NCBI GenBank assembly: GCA_012317185.1
Contig: CP048838.1
Location: forward strand, 1,860,001-1,924,000
Direction: 5' to 3'
Source: [Clostridium] innocuum
Lineage (GTDB): Bacteria; Bacillota_I; Bacilli_A; Erysipelotrichales; Erysipelotrichaceae
DNA length: 64,000 bases
The notes below the pieces were generated by a model that was given only the letters and a program-made list of their open reading frames with translations, had not been told where the DNA came from and ran no database searches. This document shows, piece after piece, positions 33,056 to 41,196 of this stretch; the stretch's first letter is position 1, and each line of letters opens with the position of its first letter. Made by a program: the position numbers and the translations under genes.

Positions 33056-34036
33056 ATGAAGAAAACCTTCAAGAAACAGATGGCCGTGGTATTCGGGGCC
33101 ATCGCCATGATCGGATATCTGTCGGTACGCTTTTTCCCGGCACAGGAACAAAGTGCATCCCCGGTGATTTCCACAAAGGATGAAACAAAGCATATGCAGA
33201 TTTATATGATGGACAGCGATAAGACACTGGTTCCGTTATCCATACCGGTCAGTGAGGAGATGAGCGAGGAGGATAAGCTGGCACTCATGTTTTCCTATAT
33301 GAGCGGGAAGCAGGAAATCAAGGGCTTTGCGCCATTGTTTACAAAGGAGTGCACCCTGCAGTCCTCTTCTATCAAAAACGGCATTGTATCCCTGTATTTT
33401 GATGATTCTCTGAAAAACTATGATAAGGAGAATGAGCTGCGTATTCTGGAGGCAATCACATGGGGAGCTACGCAGTTTCATGATATCGAGCAGGTAAAGC
33501 TCTATCTGAATGATAAACAGCTGACCAGTATGCCGAATGCACAGACACCGATTCCGGAAATCCTCAACCGCAGTATCGGTATCAATCATTTCGAAACCTC
33601 AACAACCACATTGCATGACTCTGCCTCCTTGACGGTATTCTATACAAAAAAGGTACAGGGGAATGAATACATGGTTCCCAAAAGTAAGCGGGTTGCACAG
33701 AGTCAGGGGGATGCCTTGAAGGCGAGTGTTGAAAACATTCTTTCCGATATCAGTGTCTCCAGTGCGCTTGATCAGCCGCTGTATGCCGATGATATCAAGG
33801 TCAGCAGCTTTGATGTTTATGACGGCTCCCTGATTGTGAATCTGAATAAGAATATCCTTGCCAGCAACCGCACGGTGAAGCAGAATGTGTACAATGCCCT
33901 GGTGCTATCTCTGGCTGCACTGCCCGGCATTGAAAAGGTCGAGGTACGCGTGGACGGGGTCACGATTTCACCGAAGGATCAGAAGGAGGATATGGTATCG
34001 GTGTATGCTTTGACGTATAATGAGGTACAGTTCTAG
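33056..34036 (+). CDS. GerMN domain protein (GerM-like sporulation/germination lipoprotein family)
   Basis: The 326-residue protein has an N-terminal membrane segment (about residues 8-27) and two GerMN-type repeats. The first is about 45-160 (KTLVPLSIPVSEE..., NGIVSLYFDDSLKNYD...ILEAITWGATQF). The second is about 195-310 (YMVPKSKRV..., DGSLIVNLNKNILASN...NALVLSLAALPGIEKVEVRVDG). In B. subtilis GerM stabilises the SpoIIIAG-SpoIIQ channel between forespore and mother cell. A sporulation role fits the nearby sigE and sigG genes, but no sporulation promoter was recognised upstream. GAGGTGAACAACGT precedes the ATG. Confidence 0.85.
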   Translation: MKKTFKKQMAVVFGAIAMIGYLSVRFFPAQEQSASPVISTKDETKHMQIYMMDSDKTLVPLSIPVSEEMSEEDKLALMFSYMSGKQEIKGFAPLFTKECTLQSSSIKNGIVSLYFDDSLKNYDKENELRILEAITWGATQFHDIEQVKLYLNDKQLTSMPNAQTPIPEILNRSIGINHFETSTTTLHDSASLTVFYTKKVQGNEYMVPKSKRVAQSQGDALKASVENILSDISVSSALDQPLYADDIKVSSFDVYDGSLIVNLNKNILASNRTVKQNVYNALVLSLAALPGIEKVEVRVDGVTISPKDQKEDMVSVYALTYNEVQF

Positions 34037-34099
34037 CGTATTTAAAAAAAACACTTCTAAATGTCTGCATTTTTTGGTATGATAATAGCGGTGGTAAAA

Positions 34100-34591
34100 A
34101 TGAAGATAGTAGTAGTCAGTGACAGTCACGGCCGTGATGATGCGCTGGAATATGTTCTGCAGCAGCATGGGGATGCCTATGCATATATTCACTGCGGAGA
34201 TATCGATGCGGATCCGGGGGCATTTCCCCGTTTTGTGACGGTTGGCGGTAACAATGATATATTTTATGATTATCCGGATGAGCAGATTTTGAGTATCGGG
34301 ACTCATCGTATCTTTATTGTACATTCCCATCAGTTTATGTATTCACGCAGAAGCCAGCAGCTGGCGGATGCCGCAAAGGAGCGCAGCTGTGATATTGTCT
34401 GTTATGGACATACGCATATCGCGGCGGATGAAACAGTGGATGGTATCCGTTTGATCAATCCCGGATCGCTGTGGCGAAGCAGGGATGGCAGAGGTCCTAG
34501 CTATGCGCTGTTAAACATAGATGGTGACACAGTGGATGTACAATTTGAATTTCTGCCGCAAAAGCAGAAGAAAAGCAAGTTTTTCTGGTAG
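34100..34591 (+). CDS. YfcE/MJ0936-type metallophosphodiesterase
   Basis: The 163-residue calcineurin-like phosphoesterase is complete for metal ligands: VVSDSHG (D-x-H), HCGDID, GGNND (GN), HSHQFM (H) and YGHTHIA (GHxH). Relatives hydrolyse small phosphodiesters; the natural substrate is not predicted here. Start ATG 34100 follows GGTGG; an upstream ATG at 34061 lacks a ribosome-binding site. It is 63 bp downstream of the GerMN gene and has its own terminator. Confidence 0.87.
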   Translation: MKIVVVSDSHGRDDALEYVLQQHGDAYAYIHCGDIDADPGAFPRFVTVGGNNDIFYDYPDEQILSIGTHRIFIVHSHQFMYSRRSQQLADAAKERSCDIVCYGHTHIAADETVDGIRLINPGSLWRSRDGRGPSYALLNIDGDTVDVQFEFLPQKQKKSKFFW

Positions 34592-34593
34592 GA

Positions 34594-34620
34594 CAAACCG
34601 TACATGATGCGGTTTTTCTT
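34594..34620 (+). terminator. Rho-independent terminator
   Basis: AAACCG / CGGTTTTT stem with a 9-nt loop. Confidence 0.7.
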
Positions 34621-34698
34621 GCGTTATCAGGGTTTCAAATCACAAGGGTGATTGAAATAGATGGAAGATACACAAAGTAAAGAAAGGTGTTAGAGATT

Positions 34699-35889
34699 AT
34701 GGAAAGAAAAATAGGAACGGTATCCAGAGGTGTGCGCTGTCCGATTATCCGTGAAGGAGATGATCTGGCTGCCATCGTTTCACAAAGCGTATTGTCAGCT
34801 GCAGAAGCGGAGGGCTTTGAACTGCGTGACCGTGATGTTATTGCGGTAACGGAGTCCATCGTTGCCAGAGCACAGGGAAATTATGCGTCAGTGGATGCAA
34901 TTGCCGCTGATGTTAAGGAAAAGCTGGGAGGAGAAACCATTGGTGTTATGTTCCCGATCCTGAGCCGTAACCGGTTTGCAATCTGTCTGAAGGGAATTGC
35001 AAAGGGGGCGAAAAAGGTCGTTCTGATGCTGAGCTACCCAAGCGATGAGGTCGGAAACGAGCTGGTATCCATCGATAAGCTGGATGAAGCCGGAATCAAT
35101 CCGTACAGCGATGTCCTGAGTCTGGAAACATATCGGAAGCTCTTTGGTGAAAACCGTCATGAATTTACCGGAATTGACTATGTGAGCTACTATGGTGATC
35201 TGATCCGATCCTGCGGTGCCGAGGTGGAAATCATTTTCGCCAACCATCCAAAGGAAATTCTTAAGTATACAAAAAATGTTCTAACCTGTGATATTCACAC
35301 AAGAGCTAGAACAAAACGCATCCTGAAAGCAAACGGGGCCGAGCGTGTCTGCGGCCTGGATGATATTATGACGGCATCCGTTGACGGGTCCGGATACAAT
35401 GAAGCCTTTGGTCTTTTGGGATCCAACAAATCTACAGAGGACATGGTGAAGCTGTTTCCGAGAAACTGCCAGCCGCTGGTACAGGATATTCAGAAGCAGA
35501 TACTGCAGGCGTGCGGGAAGCATGTGGAGGTTATGGTGTACGGTGACGGTGCCTTTAAGGATCCTGTCGGGAAAATCTGGGAGCTTGCGGACCCTTGTGT
35601 TTCTCCTGCATACACCCCAGGTCTGGAGGGGACTCCGAATGAACTGAAGCTGAAATATCTGGCAGACAATGATTTTGCACAGCTGAAGGGTGAGGAGCTG
35701 CAGAAGGCAATCGAGGCGAAAATCCGTGAAAAGGAAGACAACCTGGTCGGAAACATGGCTTCTCAGGGAACAACTCCAAGACGTTTGACAGACTTGATCG
35801 GCTCTCTCTGTGATCTGACGAGCGGTTCCGGAGACAAGGGAACACCGATCGTACTCGTTCAGGGATATTTCGATAATTTCACAAACTAA
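34699..35889 (+). CDS. CofE-like (coenzyme F420-0:L-glutamate ligase family) protein
   Basis: The 396-residue protein shows the F420_ligase family pattern: an N-terminal GTVSRGVRCPIIREGDDLAAIV, RDRDVIAVTESIVARAQGNY, VMFPILSRNRF, LTCDIHTRARTKRIL, and a late VMVYGDGAFKDPVGKIWELADP. In archaea and Actinobacteria CofE adds glutamates to F420-0, but many Firmicutes that do not make F420 carry this longer homologue with unknown function. No other F420 gene (cofC, cofD, cofG, cofH) is in the window. Start 34699 follows AGAAAGGTG. Confidence 0.82.
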   Translation: MERKIGTVSRGVRCPIIREGDDLAAIVSQSVLSAAEAEGFELRDRDVIAVTESIVARAQGNYASVDAIAADVKEKLGGETIGVMFPILSRNRFAICLKGIAKGAKKVVLMLSYPSDEVGNELVSIDKLDEAGINPYSDVLSLETYRKLFGENRHEFTGIDYVSYYGDLIRSCGAEVEIIFANHPKEILKYTKNVLTCDIHTRARTKRILKANGAERVCGLDDIMTASVDGSGYNEAFGLLGSNKSTEDMVKLFPRNCQPLVQDIQKQILQACGKHVEVMVYGDGAFKDPVGKIWELADPCVSPAYTPGLEGTPNELKLKYLADNDFAQLKGEELQKAIEAKIREKEDNLVGNMASQGTTPRRLTDLIGSLCDLTSGSGDKGTPIVLVQGYFDNFTN

Positions 35890-35911
35890 AGGTTGAACAG
35901 CTGATACACAA

Positions 35912-35938
35912 AGCACCATTGCGCGGCAATGGTGTTTT
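35912..35938 (+). terminator. Rho-independent terminator
   Basis: CACCATTGC / GCAATGGTG with TTTT, 22 bp after the CofE-like gene. Confidence 0.85.
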
Positions 35939-36400
35939 GCTGTACACGCATTAAGGATGATAATCGAAGCAGCTGCCTGTGCTGATGACTTTATCAGAAG
36001 GGGACGTTTACGATAGATGTCATCAGCATCGTGAAGAAAATCTGAAAGGGACAGGATAGGCGTATAAAAGTCCGCAATTGTTCTGAACATCGCAATAAAC
36101 ACAGACTTTCTAAAAAGAAACGGCGCAAGGTGGTATGCATGATACGTGCGGATGCGTGAAGGAAGCTCTTCTTTATAATGAAATATCATAGCTTTGTACA
36201 GCTAGGAAACAGGTACATGATTGAATATTGTATGGGAATGCTCAGCAGGCAGGGGTCTGCTGTTTTTAATTTATGATTAGAAAACAGTCGTTTCAGTCTG
36301 CAATTTGTAGTTGACCTCATAATCCTGTAAGGCATCAATAAAGGAATAAGCGCGGTTCTATTTCTGACAGGCCTGCATACCATAGGATAGAGGTGATGCT
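35939..36400. other. Intergenic region with a long hairpin and a second terminator-like hairpin
   Basis: No convincing gene lies here. A 47-bp dyad has 9-bp perfect arms (GCTGATGAC 35981-35989 / GTCATCAGC 36019-36027). A second hairpin CAGCAG / CTGCTG with a T run lies at 36242-36267 and could end a short transcript. A 33-codon ORF from about 36179 has poor ribosome-binding-site spacing and was not called. Confidence 0.4.
36242..36267 (+). terminator. Terminator-like hairpin without an obvious upstream gene
   Basis: CAGCAG (36243-36248) / CTGCTG (36257-36262) with an 8-nt loop and TTTTT. Confidence 0.5.
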
Positions 36401-36577
36401 ATGTCGTTTTTATCGTTTCAGGAGTTTCTCACGTATTTTTCAAAGGATATGACCATGCTTGCTCATAGCGGACAGCTGGAAGGGTATCTGAAGCAGTATG
36501 TGGATTTCTGCAGTAAGCATCATATCCAGCCCAATCTGCTTGAATTGCACAGGGAGTATGCGAACATGCATGTCTGA
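36401..36577 (+). CDS. Small protein, 58 residues, upstream of spoIIGA
   Basis: The ORF begins MSFLSFQEFLTYFSKDM and ends with ELHREYANMHV. It has an AGAGGTGATGCT ribosome-binding site at normal spacing. The protein is predicted mainly helical and amphipathic, with no membrane segment or signal peptide, one Cys and several His and Tyr. I do not recognise a family. Its stop is 2 bp before a perfect Spo0A box that probably belongs to the spoIIGA promoter, so it may be a small sporulation-associated gene or just a neighbour. Confidence 0.6.
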   Translation: MSFLSFQEFLTYFSKDMTMLAHSGQLEGYLKQYVDFCSKHHIQPNLLELHREYANMHV

Positions 36578-36578
36578 G

Positions 36579-36654
36579 TGTCGAAGCCTGCCGGTTTTTA
36601 TCGGTTTGCGTATGGCGAATATCGACAGATTCATAACATAGCCAGGTGTATACT
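36579..36654 (+). promoter_or_regulatory. Probable Spo0A-controlled promoter of spoIIGA-sigE
   Basis: A perfect 0A box TGTCGAA is at 36579-36585. A second, inverted one-mismatch box ATCGACA (36621-36627) overlaps a -35-like TCGACA (36622-36627). TATACT (36649-36654) follows with a 21-bp spacing. In B. subtilis the spoIIG promoter has the same oddity: a sigma-A -10 with an over-long spacer and 0A boxes at the -35. Confidence 0.65.
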
Positions 36655-36678
36655 GTGCCATGAAGGAGGGATGTTTGT

Positions 36679-37416
36679 ATGGAGAGCTATGTAGAGGTCA
36701 GTATGCTGCATAACACCGCAACCATTCTGCTGTCATTTTTAATGGCATCCTATGCCTGTGTACAACCGCTGCCGATACGGAAAATGCTGGTTTATGCACT
36801 TGCTCTCAGCATACCGGGCTGTCTGCTGTTCTTTCCCGGCTCCTGGCTGTTTCTGGTGCTGGAGGAAGTCGTCTTTTTTTTCTGGCAGTTTCGTTTCTGT
36901 GCCAAAAGCTGGATGATGATGCAGGGGATCCGCATACTCTGGTACATGACATCCTTTGCGTTTTATCAGGGTGGTTTTCATAACTTTCTCTGGTTCGTCC
37001 CCCTTCATGCAGCTGTGTACTGGCTGTGGCTGGTCTATGTACTTTTGTTTGTGCTGCTGCATGTAAAATGGAAGGATATGCTGGCACGCATGAATTACCT
37101 GTACCGACTACAGATTGAGCTTGCGGATACGACGCTGCATTTGAAGGGATGGCTAGACAGTGGAAATCTGCTGAGCTATGAAGGAATACCGGTCCTGTTT
37201 ATTTCTTCCTCCTATGAGACATATTTTAAGAAACAGGACATAGAATTGGTAGTAATGAATACCGTTGACGATACCTCTGTCATACGCTGCTATGCATGCT
37301 TGGCGGCGATAGAGGGATGCCATAAGCACAGGGTGCTGGTCTGCTGCAGAAACCATGTAAGCCTTCCGCTGAACTGCGAAGTATTGCTGAACATGAATAT
37401 GATGACACTGGGGTGA
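36679..37416 (+). CDS. spoIIGA: SpoIIGA, sigma-E processing aspartyl peptidase
   Basis: The 245-residue protein has an N-terminal half of five hydrophobic segments (about residues 12-130) and a C-terminal protease domain with the catalytic Asp in KGWLDSGNLL. SpoIIGA sits in the sporulation septum and cleaves the pro-sequence of sigma-E. It is about 60 residues shorter than the B. subtilis protein. The gene order spoIIGA-sigE-sigG confirms the call. GGAGGG precedes the ATG at 36679. Confidence 0.9.
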   Translation: MESYVEVSMLHNTATILLSFLMASYACVQPLPIRKMLVYALALSIPGCLLFFPGSWLFLVLEEVVFFFWQFRFCAKSWMMMQGIRILWYMTSFAFYQGGFHNFLWFVPLHAAVYWLWLVYVLLFVLLHVKWKDMLARMNYLYRLQIELADTTLHLKGWLDSGNLLSYEGIPVLFISSSYETYFKKQDIELVVMNTVDDTSVIRCYACLAAIEGCHKHRVLVCCRNHVSLPLNCEVLLNMNMMTLG

Positions 37417-37421
37417 TGATG

Positions 37422-38120
37422 ATGAAAAAACTGCTGCAACTCATTCGCTTTTTATTTATTAAACAGGATGTCATGGAGGTCTATTACATCCAGGGAAATG
37501 ATGTACTTCCCAAGCCGCTGGACAAGGAAGAGGAGCTGGCTGCACTGATTGCTCTGGAAAACGGAGATGAGGAGGCCCGCAACACACTGATTGAACATAA
37601 TCTTCGCCTTGTCGTATACATCGCAAAGCGCTATGAAACTAATCCGATTTTTATGGAGGATCTGATCAGTATCGGAAGCATCGGGCTGATCAAGGCGGTC
37701 AATACCTTTAAACGGGATAAGAATATCAAGCTGGTGACCTATGCGTCACGCTGTATTGAAAATGAAATCCTGATGTTTCTGCGCAAGAAAAGCCGCCGCA
37801 AGGTGGAGGTCAGCTTTGATGAACCACTCAATATCGATTATGACGGAAATGAGCTTCTGCTCTCGGATATTCTGGGAACCGATGATGATGTCGTGACCAA
37901 GGAGTTTGAAAAAAAGGAAAACAAGCGGGAGCTGCTGGAGGCGATGTCGACGCTGAAGGAGCGGGAACGCCAGATATTGCAGATGCGCTACGGCATTCAG
38001 CATGAAGAGCTGACCCAGAAGGATATCGCCAAGCGTCTGGGAATCTCCCAGTCCTATATATCCCGTTTGGAAAAGCGCATTATCGCCAAGCTGAAGGTAC
38101 AGATGAAGAACTCACAGTAA
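37422..38120 (+). CDS. sigE: RNA polymerase sporulation sigma factor E (mother cell)
   Basis: The 232-residue sigma-70 family protein has an N-terminal pro-sequence of about 20-25 residues (MKKLLQLIRFLFIK) that is removed by SpoIIGA. Region 2 is EHNLRLVVYIAKRYETNPIFMEDLISIGSIGLIKAVNTF. Region 4 holds ERERQILQMRYG and the helix-turn-helix LTQKDIAKRLGISQSYISRLEKRI. It directs early mother-cell gene expression. Four successive start codons occur (GTG 37413, ATG 37416, 37419, 37422); ATG 37422 has the best spacing from GGGG. It overlaps the spoIIGA end closely. Confidence 0.94.
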   Translation: MKKLLQLIRFLFIKQDVMEVYYIQGNDVLPKPLDKEEELAALIALENGDEEARNTLIEHNLRLVVYIAKRYETNPIFMEDLISIGSIGLIKAVNTFKRDKNIKLVTYASRCIENEILMFLRKKSRRKVEVSFDEPLNIDYDGNELLLSDILGTDDDVVTKEFEKKENKRELLEAMSTLKERERQILQMRYGIQHEELTQKDIAKRLGISQSYISRLEKRIIAKLKVQMKNSQ

Positions 38121-38196
38121 AACAACGGCTCAACTGCAGCAACGGATTATGAAATTTGAAAAATACGAGGAACCATGCACTGAAAAAAACCTTATA

Positions 38197-38230
38197 AGCA
38201 GTCGGACAGACGTTTGATCCGGCTGTTTTT
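38197..38230 (+). terminator. Rho-independent terminator after sigE
   Basis: CAGTCGGA / TCCGGCTG (one G-U pair), 11-nt loop and TTTTT. Confidence 0.82.
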
Positions 38231-38293
38231 ATCTTACTATTGTCAAGACTGTTTTCCTTCCAATTACTTACAGGAAAAGCTGCCTGCTTTTAC

Positions 38294-38323
38294 GCATAAC
38301 AAAGAAACGGCTCGGGCACACTG
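38294..38323 (+). promoter_or_regulatory. Sigma-F/sigma-G type promoter of sigG
   Basis: GCATA (38294-38298), a 15-bp spacer and GGGCACACT (38314-38322) match the forespore consensus GYATA-N15-GGnnAnAnT. B. subtilis sigG is likewise transcribed by sigma-F and then sigma-G. A small hairpin CTAGT / ACTAG abuts the AGGAGG ribosome-binding site downstream and might modulate translation. Confidence 0.68.
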
Positions 38324-38353
38324 CTAGTACAGACACTAGGAGGCAAAGAGCAT

Positions 38354-39133
38354 ATGAGTCGTTATAAAGTAGAAATCAGCGGTATCAATACCGCACAGTT
38401 AAAGGTCTTGACAAATGCAGAAATGAAGGAGCTGTTTGTGAAGCTCCAGCAGGGCGATGAAAGTGCCAAGGAAACACTGATCAATGGAAATCTGAAGCTG
38501 GTGCTGTCCATTGTGCAGCGCTTTTCCAATCGCTGTGAAAATATGGATGATCTGTTTCAGGTTGGCTGCATCGGGCTTGTGAAGTCCATCGACAATTTTG
38601 ATCTGAAGCATGAAGTGCGCTTTTCCACCTATGCGGTACCGATGATCATGGGTGAAATCAAACGCTATCTGCGCGATAATCAGGTAATCCGGGTATCCCG
38701 CCATTTAAAGGATCTGGCGTATCGGGCCTTCAAGCTGAAGGAGGAGTATGTACATAAGCATCAAAAGGAACCAAGTGTTTCCTGGCTTGCCCAGCAGCTT
38801 GAGGTTAAGGAAAAGGATATCGTGGATGCCCTGGATTCCACACAGAGTGTGCTTTCCATCTTTGAACCGGTATACAATTCGGACGGAGATGAGCTGTTTT
38901 TGCTGGATCAGATCAAGGATGACAAGGATGAAATCGAGCATCTGAACAATTTGATGGCGTTAAAGCGCAGTCTGACACGCTTAAAGGGGAAGGAGCTGGA
39001 TATCATACAGAAACGCTATTATCAGGATATGACGCAGACAGAGATTGCCGGAGAGCTGGGCATCTCGCAGGCACAGGTGTCACGTCTGGAAAAAAACGCC
39101 ATTGCAGTTTTGAAAAAAGAATTTGATTCCTAG
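38354..39133 (+). CDS. sigG: RNA polymerase sporulation sigma factor G (forespore)
   Basis: The 259-residue sigma factor opens with the SigG-typical VEISGINTAQLKVL. Region 2 is NGNLKLVLSIVQRFSNRCENMDDLFQVGCIGLVKSIDNFDL, then FSTYAVPMIMGEIKRYLRD, region 3 HKEPSVSWLAQQL-like, and region 4 with MTQTEIAGELGISQAQVSRLEK. It controls late forespore genes. It is separated from sigE by a terminator and has its own forespore promoter, as in B. subtilis. Confidence 0.95.
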   Translation: MSRYKVEISGINTAQLKVLTNAEMKELFVKLQQGDESAKETLINGNLKLVLSIVQRFSNRCENMDDLFQVGCIGLVKSIDNFDLKHEVRFSTYAVPMIMGEIKRYLRDNQVIRVSRHLKDLAYRAFKLKEEYVHKHQKEPSVSWLAQQLEVKEKDIVDALDSTQSVLSIFEPVYNSDGDELFLLDQIKDDKDEIEHLNNLMALKRSLTRLKGKELDIIQKRYYQDMTQTEIAGELGISQAQVSRLEKNAIAVLKKEFDS

Positions 39134-39178
39134 GCAACACCTGCGGGTGAAGGGCATATACTGAAACAGGTGATAGAA

Positions 39179-39424
39179 TTGAAATATACGGATATTTGCG
39201 GAAGACAGGTCATCAATGTGATGGATGGCAGTATGATCGGACTCGTCAATGATGTGGAATTTGATCCATGCACGTATGTGATTCATTCCATATTTGTCCA
39301 TCCCACGCAGTCCTTTGTGAAAAAGCTGTTTCCCTGGTTCTTCCCGTGTGATGAAATCGAGATTCCCACGCAGGAAATCGAAAATATCGCGGGTGATGTT
39401 ATTCTTGTGAAATTTCGATGCTGA
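39179..39424 (+). CDS. YlmC/YmxH family sporulation-associated PRC-barrel protein
   Basis: The small protein of about 81 residues is a PRC-barrel domain: LKYTDICGRQVINVMDGSMIGLVNDVEF, later DEIEIPTQEIENIAGDVILVK. YlmC/YmxH proteins lie next to sporulation sigma factors or sepF in many Firmicutes; a precise role is not known. TTG 39179 is preferred since AGGTG lies about 6 bp upstream; GTG 39170 is the alternative. It is followed by a terminator. Confidence 0.78.
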   Translation: MKYTDICGRQVINVMDGSMIGLVNDVEFDPCTYVIHSIFVHPTQSFVKKLFPWFFPCDEIEIPTQEIENIAGDVILVKFRC

Positions 39425-39485
39425 AGTTTTTTTTACAAAAAGGAGGGCTTTTGAAACAGTTTGCGGCACTTGTATAAATTTCATG

Positions 39486-39513
39486 AAAAATCCCTTTTTA
39501 TAAAGGGATTTTT
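39486..39513 (+). terminator. Rho-independent terminator
   Basis: AAAAATCCC / GGGATTTTT perfect stem with a 10-nt loop; a new promoter (TAGAAT/TATACAT region near 39520-39530) probably serves sepF. Confidence 0.85.
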
Positions 39514-39551
39514 GTGCTAGAATATACATAATGTATAGGAGGGACGCGTAA

Positions 39552-39953
39552 ATGAGCATCAGTCAGAAATTCAAAGAATTTATAGCGCCAATGGATGAAG
39601 ATGACGTTTTAGAAGTAGAACAGGAAGAGGATACTCCTTCTATTTCCGAATATGAAAGACCGAAATCAAAAGTAAATCACTTGCCAACCGATACGAAAAT
39701 GGTTCTGTTTGAGCCTCGTTCCTTTGATGAGTCCGAAGAAATCGCAAAACGCCTGAAGGAAAACAAGGCGGCTGTTGTCAATCTGCACAAGCTGCAGCGT
39801 GACTATGCACAGCGTACCATTGATTTTTTAACCGGTGTAATCTTCGCTCTGGATGGAAGCATTCAGAAAATCGGGCATAATGTGATTCTGTGTACGCCGC
39901 GCAGCGTGGCGGTACATGGGGAAATCAGCCTTGACGCAAGCGAGGAAGACTAA
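39552..39953 (+). CDS. sepF: Cell division protein SepF
   Basis: The 133-residue protein has a short amphipathic N-terminal membrane-binding helix (MSISQKFKEFIAP), an acidic linker (about 17-50) and the SepF core (KMVLFEPRSFDESEEIAKRLKENKAAVVNLHKL, then RTIDFLTGVIFALDGSIQKIGHNVILCTP). It polymerises on the inner membrane and links FtsZ to the membrane. It begins a sepF-ylmH-divIVA group with 3-14 bp gaps, the usual division cluster. AGGAGG precedes the start. Confidence 0.93.
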   Translation: MSISQKFKEFIAPMDEDDVLEVEQEEDTPSISEYERPKSKVNHLPTDTKMVLFEPRSFDESEEIAKRLKENKAAVVNLHKLQRDYAQRTIDFLTGVIFALDGSIQKIGHNVILCTPRSVAVHGEISLDASEED

Positions 39954-39956
39954 CCA

Positions 39957-40709
39957 TTGTCTGTCGCAATAGAGCATTATCGGGGTAACGAGGAATTCGT
40001 CCGGCGCCTGCAGGATCAGATTGATCGCATGGAACGCTGGAACCGGGTTGTTGTTACACCCTTTTTTTCGCCTGATCAGATACAGATAGCCGAACGCTTT
40101 TGCGGACATCGGATTTTGTATCGCAAAGATGGCGGCTATGCGCAGGCCGAACGCTGCCGGCTTGCCTTTCTGCCCTGGGAGGAAGAGGTACAGATTCCTG
40201 TGCTTCATCTAAAGGCGAAGATTTCTTACAGCTTTGGAAAGCTGGCACACCGTGATGTGCTCGGGGCGTTGATGAATCTGGGGATTGAGCGGGATAAAAC
40301 CGGGGATCTTATCGTTGAACAGGATGCGGTGCATATGTTTGTGGATCCGGATATCGGCAATTATCTGATTGCCAATCTGACGCAAATCAAACGCTGTGCC
40401 GTCCATCTGGAGCCGAGTGAGGAGTCTGTCAGCTATGAACCGGATATTGCCTACAAATCACTGATAGTATCCTCTCTTCGACTTGATACGCTGGTCGCTG
40501 CGCTCGCCAGACTCAGCAGGGCAAAGGCTGCAGATCTCATACGGAGCAAACAGGTAAAAGTTGATCATGTAATACTTGAACAAACGTCCTATTTGTGCGA
40601 TAATACTTGTGTTATTTCCATTCGCGGACATGGAAGATTCCAGCTGAAAGAGGTTGTGAAGGAAACAAAAAAGGGAAATCTTGTCATTGAGGTTGGCATG
40701 TATCAGTGA
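39957..40709 (+). CDS. ylmH: YlmH-type S4 domain RNA-binding protein
   Basis: The 250-residue protein has an N-terminal YlmH domain (FFSPDQIQIAERF, LHLKAKISYSFGKLAHRDVLGALMNLGIERDKTGDLIV) and a C-terminal S4 domain (SSLRLDTLVAALARLSRAKAADLIRSKQVKVDHV). YlmH homologues act in ribosome quality control at the P-site tRNA of 50S subunits. A TTG at 39957 is the best start for the conserved length, 3 bp after sepF; its ribosome-binding site is weak (GAGGAAG), suggesting coupling with sepF. Confidence 0.85.
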   Translation: MSVAIEHYRGNEEFVRRLQDQIDRMERWNRVVVTPFFSPDQIQIAERFCGHRILYRKDGGYAQAERCRLAFLPWEEEVQIPVLHLKAKISYSFGKLAHRDVLGALMNLGIERDKTGDLIVEQDAVHMFVDPDIGNYLIANLTQIKRCAVHLEPSEESVSYEPDIAYKSLIVSSLRLDTLVAALARLSRAKAADLIRSKQVKVDHVILEQTSYLCDNTCVISIRGHGRFQLKEVVKETKKGNLVIEVGMYQ

Positions 40710-40723
40710 ATAGGAGAGGGATT

Positions 40724-41188
40724 ATGGACAGATACGCATTTGATACAATGAAAAATGGATATAATCGCTATCAGGTGGAGGATTACATTCAGACACAGAA
40801 GCTGCAGATGGAAAGCCTTCAGAAAAAACTGGAAAAAGCCAACTTACTGAAAGAAGAACTAACCAGAGAATATCAGGAGCTGGAAACACGCTACCGGGAT
40901 GTCAGTGAGAATCTCGAGGTCAAGGAAAAAGCTGCGGACGAAATGACACGCATGGCGATGAAGGAAGCAAATATGATCGTCGATACGGCACACCGCAATG
41001 CCGATGCCATTGTAAAGGAATCCTTAATGATGGCGCGTGGAATTTTGATGGAGGTGGCCCGCCTTGGAGATGAGGCGAACGATCTGAAGGGCAGTATGCG
41101 TAAGGAGCTGCAGAAAATCACGCAGGCACTGGATGATTTTGAAGCCCCTGAAATACCGGATCTTGATTTATTGAAAAAAGAAATATAA
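40724..41188 (+). CDS. divIVA: DivIVA domain-containing protein
   Basis: The 154-residue coiled-coil protein has an N-terminal lipid-binding domain (FDTMKNGYNRYQVEDYI) and a long heptad region (about 25-75), then a second helical stretch with KEANMIVDTAHRNADAIVKES. It senses negative membrane curvature and organises poles and division sites. Start 40724 has AGGAGAGGG upstream; a longer frame from 40706 is not needed. It sits in the standard sepF-ylmH-divIVA-ileS order. Confidence 0.9.
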   Translation: MDRYAFDTMKNGYNRYQVEDYIQTQKLQMESLQKKLEKANLLKEELTREYQELETRYRDVSENLEVKEKAADEMTRMAMKEANMIVDTAHRNADAIVKESLMMARGILMEVARLGDEANDLKGSMRKELQKITQALDDFEAPEIPDLDLLKKEI

Positions 41189-41196
41189 ATGCTGAG

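Noticed and set aside
36179..36280. A 33-codon ORF (MKYHSF...) before the 58-residue gene
   Set aside because: The only purine-rich stretch is too far from the ATG, and a terminator-like hairpin lies within the frame.
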